Below are positions 57,591 to 64,000 of a DNA stretch of 64,000 nt, one piece after another. The stretch's first letter is position 1. Every line of letters starts with the position of its first letter. A program made the translations under genes and the position numbers. The stretch is from Ascarosepion bandense (lineage: Eukaryota > Mollusca > Cephalopoda > Sepiida > Sepiidae): positions 154,501 to 218,500 of the forward strand of contig JBBBDQ010000352.1 of the NCBI GenBank assembly GCA_037127315.1, in the 5' to 3' direction. Below the pieces are notes generated by a model that worked only from the letters and a program-made list of their open reading frames with translations, had not been told where the DNA came from and made no database searches.

Positions 57591-58289
57591 CAGTAGTATA
57601 TGCAGACTGGCTTGTTGTCTTCACTGTTACACAACTGCCTTCAGAAAAAGTATGAATTCATCTGTGTTAAATAGTAGGATAGACTGGGCTCACTAGTTTT
57701 GGGTGACGGCTTGTGAGTAGGAAAACATTAAATTCTAAATCCTGGCAAAAGCAATGGAAAGCTGCACCACTATCTTTCACAAGAAAGCTTTGTGATTCAC
57801 AGATAATAAAGAAAAGTATTCTACAGAGAGTCATGATCAGTTACATCTTCATGGGACATGGCATAAAAAGAAAGTCAGATGCTAGAAGTCATTGGGTTCG
57901 ACGATGAAGTAACAATGGAAAAGATACTTTTGACCTCTACCCCTTACTCTGAATTTATCATGTTTTTTAACTGAAATAATTTGATTAAATCACATACTGA
58001 TATGGTGCCAAGATAAGTCGAATATATCATAAAGTCTAGGAATTAAGCCAGAGGTTTTGGTGTAAAGTTGTAATAGCATATGCTTCCATTAAGTGTTCAT
58101 AAGTGTAATTCAAAGAATTTTCAAATGCCTTATTTTGATTGGTTAATGAAGTTTGGGTTGCTGGATGTCAAAATAAAAGGTTTGTTCTCTTGTTTTAATG
58201 CAAGTTTGTATTTGGGAGATCGGCTCGGTTCTAAACAAAAAAGCTGGTAGCTAAGTGAAGAGAAAGAAAAATATTTTAACTTCGTATGT
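57591..58289. other. Unassigned
   Basis: No recognised motif. An open frame at 57713-57907 (GHGIKRKSDARSHWVRR end) resembles SINE or LINE body text but could not be assigned. Confidence 0.35.
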
Positions 58290-58565
58290 GCATTGTAGTG
58301 CAATGGGTATCGACTTGGAATTCCAGCTAAATTCCTTGCATTCACTTACGCACAAATACCCTTAAGAAAGGTATTAATACATCTCTTCCCTCCAGTTATG
58401 GGTTAAATAACAGGAAGGATTGGGTTCTATAGCTTTGGCTGGCAACCAGTCTACTGCAGAAAGCAATAGCAACCTACTGCGGCATAATCTTCTGCCCAGT
58501 CAGTCATGACTCTTTCAAGACATGATTGCCTAAAGCATGTATCACGTATAGCACTTAACTGACTG
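58290..58565 (+). mobile_element. tRNA-derived SINE
   Basis: Head 'gtgcattgtagtgcaatgg' with a deletion before the B box, then the standard middle and tail to 'cacttaactgactga'. Confidence 0.85.
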
Positions 58566-59056
58566 AATGTAGACATAAGTCAAACAGTGACAAGGAAAAA
58601 AAGCAATATTAAGAGAAATAATGAAAAAAAAGTTTTTTTTCTCTTTGATAACTGATAAATTATTTTAGAAAATATTATAAAGCTATTAATTTAAAAAAAA
58701 AAATATGAACTGGTGGGTAGTTAAATGGGAAAATTCAGTGAAGCATTTCATCTTTCTGGATTTTATCAGAACTCTTTCTGTTAAGGAATTATATGTGTGT
58801 AGGGAGAATATAAAAATGCAACATAATTTTTTTTCTCTGATATGTCTCTGGGCATATAGTCTAGTCAATTTGATTCAGTTTCTTATGCCTTTATTTTATT
58901 TTTACTCTGGATAATCTAGTGATAATAGCACTTCCTATACACTTGTTCTGGTATATAGAAATATATATATATATATATATATATATATTCTCCTATGTAT
59001 ATGTACACAGTTCTCAGCTGCAATTGGAGTCATTGTGATGTCAACTACCAATATGT
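58566..59056. other. Unassigned with (TA)n
   Basis: (TA)n at 58961-58988; nothing else recognised. Confidence 0.4.
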
Positions 59057-59319
59057 CAGTCAGTTGAGTGCCATACGTGATACACACTTAGGTGATCATG
59101 TCTTGAAAGAGACATGACTGACTGGGCAGAAGAATAACCTGCAGTAGTTTGCCATTGCTTTCTGTGGTAGACTGGTTGCCAGCCAAGGCTATAGAACCTA
59201 ATGTTTTTTATTATTTAAACCATAACTGGAGGGAAGAGACTGATTAATATCTTTACCAAGGGTATTTGTGCATAAGTGAATGTAAGGAATACGACTGGAA
59301 TTTGAACTCGGTTCCCCAA
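59057..59319 (-). mobile_element. tRNA-derived SINE, head truncated
   Basis: Minus-strand tail to B box ('gaatttgaactcggttccc'); the A-box part is missing at 59320. Confidence 0.8.
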
Positions 59320-59344
59320 AGTTAGTTCCTAAAAGTACCATTCA

Positions 59345-59830
59345 ATTGTGCATTGAATATTCCTGTCATGTCTGATCTGGTACTCCTGCTACATATCTTA
59401 AGAATCTGGACAAAATCCAAAGAATCGTCTGTCATATTACTGATCCTGACCTGGCATCTTGATATCAGTCACTTTCTCACCACTGTGATGTGGCTTCCCT
59501 CTGTCTATTCTTCAAATATTTTCATGATGGTTGTTCTAATGAGCTTTTCTCTATAATAATTTGACTGCTTGAATTTAAGTGTAATACTTGATTGTCTGAT
59601 AGGTTTTGTTTTATTTTTACTATTGAAGTAACTTGACATAACCATAAGTTCTATTCTATTCATTTCTTTTCTTTCACTTTTCACCTGTTTAACTCTCTTC
59701 TGGTTTCTTCTTTCGTTGCCACCTATGATCTTCAAAAATTTAAAGCCAATGACAATTGCTACATTCCTGTCTTTTGTCGTCCTTTTCTTCATCAGTGTCC
59801 TTGCTGTCATTAGAATTATTGCCATATTTT
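59345..59830 (+). mobile_element. LINE-B 3' end, eroded
   Basis: 'gtgcattgaatattcctgtc' through 'ttcatgatggttgttctaat' matches the C-terminal RT codons of 13215-13768 and 42200-42400. The tail is lost; an A-run lies at 59838. Confidence 0.6.
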
Positions 59831-59934
59831 GGTAAAACAAAAAAAATATAAATAAACTGAAGATATTTTCAAATTTTAAATTATCTTCAGTATTCTTTTT
59901 TTTAATCTATGTGCTTGAATATATATATATAATA

Positions 59935-60060
59935 AATTTTCAACTTTCAAAATTGTTGAATGAACATTTCAACGTGAAATCTCTAAGGGAGATTCCACAT
60001 CTCCTCAGCAACAGTTCAATCTTCCAAAATGAGAATAAAATTAAAAAGGGAAATAGAGAA
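59935..60060 (-). repeat. AT-body repeat, minus strand
   Basis: Reverse complement of 60590-60715 ('gttgctgaggagatgtgga', 'cattcaaca'). Confidence 0.75.
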
Positions 60061-60166
60061 ATAGAAATAAAAAAAATAAATTAAAAAAATGACGGTTAAG
60101 GCTTGAGAAATTTACGTTACAAAAAATCTTTGTAATTCAGTCTATTTTTGATTTTTACTATTAGAT

Positions 60167-60477
60167 GGTGGTGTGTGCGTTGTGGTGCATTGGATATCAG
60201 CTCAGAACAAGAAATCGGTGAGCCGAGTTTGAATTCCAGCTGAATTCATTGCATTCATTTATGCGCAAATACCCTTGGGAAAGGTATTAAGCCGTCTATT
60301 CCTTCCAGTTATGGGTTAAATAACAGGACAGATTGGGTTCTATAGCAATGGTCGGTAACCAGTCTACCACAGAAAGCAATGGCAACCTACTTCGGGATAA
60401 TATTCTGCCCAGTCAGTCATGTCTCTTTCAAGACATGATTGCCCAAGCATGTATCACGTATGGCACTTAATTGACTG
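60167..60477 (+). mobile_element. tRNA-derived SINE with target duplication
   Basis: Complete SINE with A box 'tggtgcattggatatc' and B box 'gagtttgaattcc'. It is flanked by 'actattagat' at 60157-60166 and 60478-60487, a 10-bp target duplication, so the boundaries are exact. Confidence 0.95.
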
Positions 60478-60564
60478 ACTATTAGATAGAGTTGCAAGTG
60501 AAGATATGGAAAATTTGGCATGTCTAGCTTTACAAAAGGAAATGGGTTAAGGAAGAGAAGGGAA

Positions 60565-60875
60565 GTCATTAAATTTCCCTTTTTAATTCCCTTTATAATT
60601 TTATTCTCATTTTGGAAAATTGAACTGTTGCTGAGGAGATGTGGAATCTTCTTAGGGATTTCATGTTGAAATGTTCATTCAACAGTTTTGAATATTGAAA
60701 ATTTATTTTATTTTATATTAGCTCTGTAATTTTAATTACATTGAGATCTCCTCTTGTATCATTTTTTAATATTAAAATTTAATATTAATTAGGATCAGGT
60801 TTTTGGTATTTACATTACTACTTTTCTGTTTGGATTAAGTAATCTAATAAAAATATATGCATATATATATGTTTA
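60565..60875 (+). repeat. AT-body repeat with (TA)n end
   Basis: Opposite orientation to 59935-60060. Ends 'ggattaagtaatctaataa' and then TA-rich sequence, as at 25387. Confidence 0.75.
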
Positions 60876-60957
60876 ATTACTTAGTTTCTGGTCATAAGAT
60901 TAAACCAGTACACATTTGTATTAAAAAGTGTTCAATACAAGTGTACAACTTTTTAAT

Positions 60958-61098
60958 ATTTTCCATTTGTAAACAAGTTATTACGTGACCTAGGTTTCTA
61001 CCATGAGTGGTGCCTTCAGGCGATTTGCAAATTGCCTGAAGACTCCACTCATGGTAGAAACCTAGGTCGAGTAATAACTTGTTTACAAATGGAAAATC
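60958..61098. repeat. Foldback module, 65-bp arms
   Basis: The two halves are near-exact complements ('ggtttctaccatgagtgg' with 'ccactcatggtagaaacc'; 'aagttattac' with 'gtaataactt'), separated by about 12 bp. Plus: CTGAAGA (61036-) then GAAAC (about 61058). The minus strand has the same order. Confidence 0.9.
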
Positions 61099-61099
61099 T

Positions 61100-61804
61100 A
61101 AACTTATTTATAAATGGAACTGTGTGTGTGTGTGTACATTATCTATACGCTCCAAAAGGGCTGAACTGATTTTCTTGAAAATTTACACAGTTGTACTATA
61201 AGTACCTGCGAGTGTTCTTATCTAGGATTTGTGATGAGGTACCCCTGATAAATATCAAAAATTGATAATCGAAAAAATCGGGTTATAGAAGGAGTGGTCC
61301 GATTTGAACCAAATTTGATACACTCGTAGACAAAGACATAAGAAATGATATTCAGAAGTTTCAAGGTTGCAGTTCTTACAATAGTGCAGAAAATCGATAA
61401 TATATATATATATATAAATAAAAGGCAAGATGTTTGTGTGTGTCTGTTTATCTACCTTTATGTCTGTATTTTTTCAGCTCTTTTATTTTAGTTTTTGCTT
61501 CAGGTTTGGCTCTAAGTAGGTATAATTGTAGTTCTTAGTCTCAGCCATGATACCATTTACTCAGAGGACTTATTTAGCCTTCAAAATTCAGTTCACAATG
61601 AAAAAACTTATTGATATCGATACCAGGAAATCAAAATTTGACTTACATCTGTTCATTTTTCTTTCAGTCTACGGTTTCGTTTTAACTGGAAAGAAATATT
61701 GCTTTTTAGTCTTTTGTGCCAACATCCAAAGAGTGTGAGCCCCAGGACCATGGATTAATTTTAAAGCTTTTATTACACCTGAGCAACACTGGGCTATACT
61801 GCTA

Positions 61805-61808
<4 letters not shown>
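61100..61808 (-). repeat. 710-bp dispersed repeat R, copy 2
   Basis: Reverse-complement copy of 53912-54622 (ends 'cagtatagcccagtg' near 61790). It starts immediately after the foldback at 60958-61098. Confidence 0.8.
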
Positions 61809-61839
<31 letters not shown>

Positions 61840-62164
61840 GTTCAATTAGTCTCACTTTGTTTTTGTCACTATCATTAAGTGGCTGACATTGGGAATGTTG
61901 TAAGAATCCAGACACAAATTTACTTTGGATGATCTTGTGATTAAATCACTTTCTTTATTTGTATCTTAGTGAATTACTTTCTCACTTAAAATAGCATTTT
62001 TAAATCAAAATTAGTGAGCCTGTAAAAGATCATTTTATGTTCATTTAATATTTTATTTTAATTTCTTGAGATTTCTCCTATGTATTTGTTGTGGCAATGT
62101 TTACAGTTGATAGCTAAAATTTCTCCTTCAAATTTTAGCATATAGTTTTGTTTTGTATTAAATC
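61809..62164. other. Unassigned
   Basis: (TA)n at 61807-61839; no other signal. Confidence 0.4.
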
Positions 62165-62545
62165 TTTGATTGTTTATCTTTCTGAGATGAGATATTTTAA
62201 TTATTTATATTACTTACACTGTCCAGTCTGTTGTCCTCAACTTTGTTGCTGTATTCATGACATTTTGGTCATTGTATACTCCAACTTTCTTCAGGTGATT
62301 AGGATTTTGAATGGCTCAGTGAATAAATGAGTTGGTTGGATCCAGTGACTTGACCCAAAGATTTGTGAATTCAATACCTGGTTCAGCAGAGGTAAAAAAA
62401 TAAAACATAGTTAAATAAAGATTACTGAGACATCCGGAAGTGGCATGATGCATGGAACTAGAACAATCTACAGCACTAAGCATAATGAAGGTTCATTTCA
62501 ACATTCTAATCACCTGAAGATGGTCTAAGTATATAAAGGCCGAAA
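62165..62545 (+). repeat. Repeat N, copy 2, bounded by CTGAAGA motifs
   Basis: Matches 17254-17655. 'cttcaggtgattagga' (about 62289-62304) is nearly the complement of 'tctaatcacctgaaga' (about 62503-62518). CTGAAGATGGTCT...AGGCCGAAAC follows on the plus strand. Confidence 0.7.
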
Positions 62546-63237
62546 CATTGTGAATATCACAATAAAGATTAAGAAAACAGTTCGGACAACAAAAATGATA
62601 AAAATAATACTTTCATTGTTTAAGTAGTTATTAAAATTTTTATTTTGAGTTTCAATTTTAGTTGTGAAAGTTCATCAGCCTTCACTTGTTACCAGGTGAA
62701 GCTCCTTTTGCACACCTGCATTTCCTGTTTGAAGTGTTTCTTATTGCTTCTCATCTGTTTGTTTTAGAACACAATACATGCTACTCTTTTCTTGTTGATC
62801 AGTAAATAAGTCTTGATTCTGGCACATTGAATAACTGATGACCTTCAGTAGATGATATAGCATCATGCAAAGTTCCATTCATTTGGTGAAGGATTCCCAT
62901 TCTGCCTTTCGCTCGGATGTTGGTTATCTGATTCTTGGAAGGCTCAGGATATTCCTGGGTTTTTCAGTTTGCAACAGCCATATTTTGGTTTGCACTTTAT
63001 GTATTAGGATGCTGAGAGGGTGGATGGATGGAAAAGCTGACAAGAAATCAAAAGATTCTTGTTGAAATGTAAGATAGAATATGCCAGTGTTTTGACCTCA
63101 GGTGTTGGCAGAGTGGAAGATAAAACTTATAAAAACAAGAAATGAGGAAAATGGGAGTCAATTGTTGAAACCTCCTGACAAGTGAATGGACTGAGTGACT
63201 ATAAAATGTTTTGTCTATGAAACTCTGGAGGAGACAA

Positions 63238-63287
<50 letters not shown>

Positions 63288-63880
63288 AAAGATTTTGTGA
63301 ATCGTGCCAAGAAGAAAGTTGGCAATTTTCATGTTCCGAAACTAAGTTACTGAATAAATGATAGGAAATGTTATCAGCAGGATGTATACATGCCAAAAAA
63401 AATTTTTGGCAAACATGGAAATCTGATGAAGATGCAATTTTATAATTGCCTGAAGCTGAAGATCTCTGAACAAAAGTGTAAAAGCTAAGAAACTTAGGGA
63501 TTGTGCTTTTTACATCACACATACAGTTTTCATGTAGGCCATATTTATGGGTTGAAGTGCTCAATATCAGGGAAAGTGTATGTAAATATAAAAATGAACA
63601 CCCAGAGGCAACCGTCTGTTTAATGATAAATACAGTTCTCAAGCCATGTGCATAGTGTTTTACCTCAACTCTTTATCAATTCAGGTCAGTGATGCATTGT
63701 GGGTAGTCTGTTTTATTCTAATGGTTAATTTACTGGATTGAAGCGGTTGTTTCTCTAACTATTCTAGGAGCTATTGAGTGGGAATAATTGTGGATATGAA
63801 TGCAGTTGTTTTCATTATTTATAGTGTTAACTTTTTATAATTGATTTGTTTCATTATTTTTGTTTTCTTGTTTTCTTAAG
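62546..63880. other. Unassigned; (TA)n at 63245-63283
   Basis: No gene motif recognised. The last 40 bases are pyrimidine-rich and may be the 3' end of an intron. Confidence 0.4.
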
Positions 63881-64000
63881 GATGATGACTGGAATTCCAT
63901 CAAATCCATTTGTTTTCTTAGAGTTAAATAGAATTAGAAATAATGTTAGAGACCAGAGATGGGATTATGTGTACACCACTCAGTTGGGCCTCAGTTCTAG
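63881..64000 (+). CDS. Possible host exon, cut by window end
   Basis: After a pyrimidine-rich tract ending in 'ttttcttaag' (63871-63880, acceptor-like AG), one frame starting 63882 stays open to the window end, about 39 codons: GIPSNPFVFLELNRI, then NNVRDQRWDYVYTTQ. Composition differs from the repeat translations around it. I do not recognise the protein, and no donor site is available because the window ends. It could also be a chance frame; the adjacent frame has a stop after 16 codons. Confidence 0.35.

Noticed and set aside
62503..62560. Complete hammerhead ribozyme at the CTGAAGATGG...GGCCGAAAC site
   Set aside because: Core order fits, but I could not place a matching stem I or a GUH cleavage site, so only a motif is reported.
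63199..63642. 147-codon minus-strand open frame
   Set aside because: Its C-terminal part is a (TA)n translation and the rest has no recognised motif.

Overview
The window looks like AT-rich, intron- or intergenic-type DNA from an animal with a repeat-laden genome. A coleoid cephalopod (octopus-like) is the best guess. This is inferred from the joint presence of abundant tRNA-derived SINEs, several LINE lineages, Penelope-like, mariner and Tc1 elements and long (TA)n tracts; it was not tested by any search. No complete host gene, rRNA, functional tRNA or CRISPR array is visible. The only host-gene candidate is a possible exon at the right edge (63881-64000), after a pyrimidine-rich splice-acceptor-like tract.

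Autonomous element remains. (a) LINE-A, RTE-like endonuclease/RT, all on the minus strand: 2812-3590, 3776-4560, 7190-8195 and a near complete 44335-47710. (b) LINE-B, CR1/jockey-like, many 3' ends and two longer copies (36388-38960, 41585-42806), with a conserved tail before poly(A). (c) LINE-C, with endonuclease, RT and RNase H, at 49640-53250. (d) A Penelope-like element (PLE) with GIY-YIG traces at 11770-12910, interrupted by a LINE-B copy. (e) DNA transposons: a Tc1-like DD34E element with ~100-bp inverted repeats and a TA target duplication (32581-33848), an internally deleted Tc1 (43497-44326), a mariner with a lost third catalytic Asp (55620-56700), and three fragments of another IS630/Tc1/mariner-type transposase. 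Every recognised element coding region carries stops, frameshifts or truncation, apart from short 3' ORF ends.

Non-autonomous repeats. The main SINE (tRNA-like head with A and B boxes, tail with a nested stem-loop) has about a dozen copies, among them a head-to-head pair (13986-14643) and a 70-bp solo tail with an 11-bp target duplication. Other tRNA-headed repeats lie at 6747, 8750, 9331, 28661 (tandem) and 48547. There are four copies of an AT-rich body next to (TA)n, two inverted copies of a 710-bp repeat, and a repeat family at 4764, 21526 and 57145.

Satellites: a 26-bp unit (9897-10516), 17-bp unit (19041-19130), 32-bp unit within a foldback (20878-21512), 33-bp unit (31150-32578) and a related (TA)n-aactgtaattt array (33851-35275). 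The Tc1 element sits exactly between the last two.

Most interesting: at least seven foldback modules built from head-to-head copies of a CTGANGA...GAAAC motif, reminiscent of the hammerhead ribozyme core reported in Penelope-like retroelements. I could not build a full hammerhead by eye, so this is a lead and not a call.
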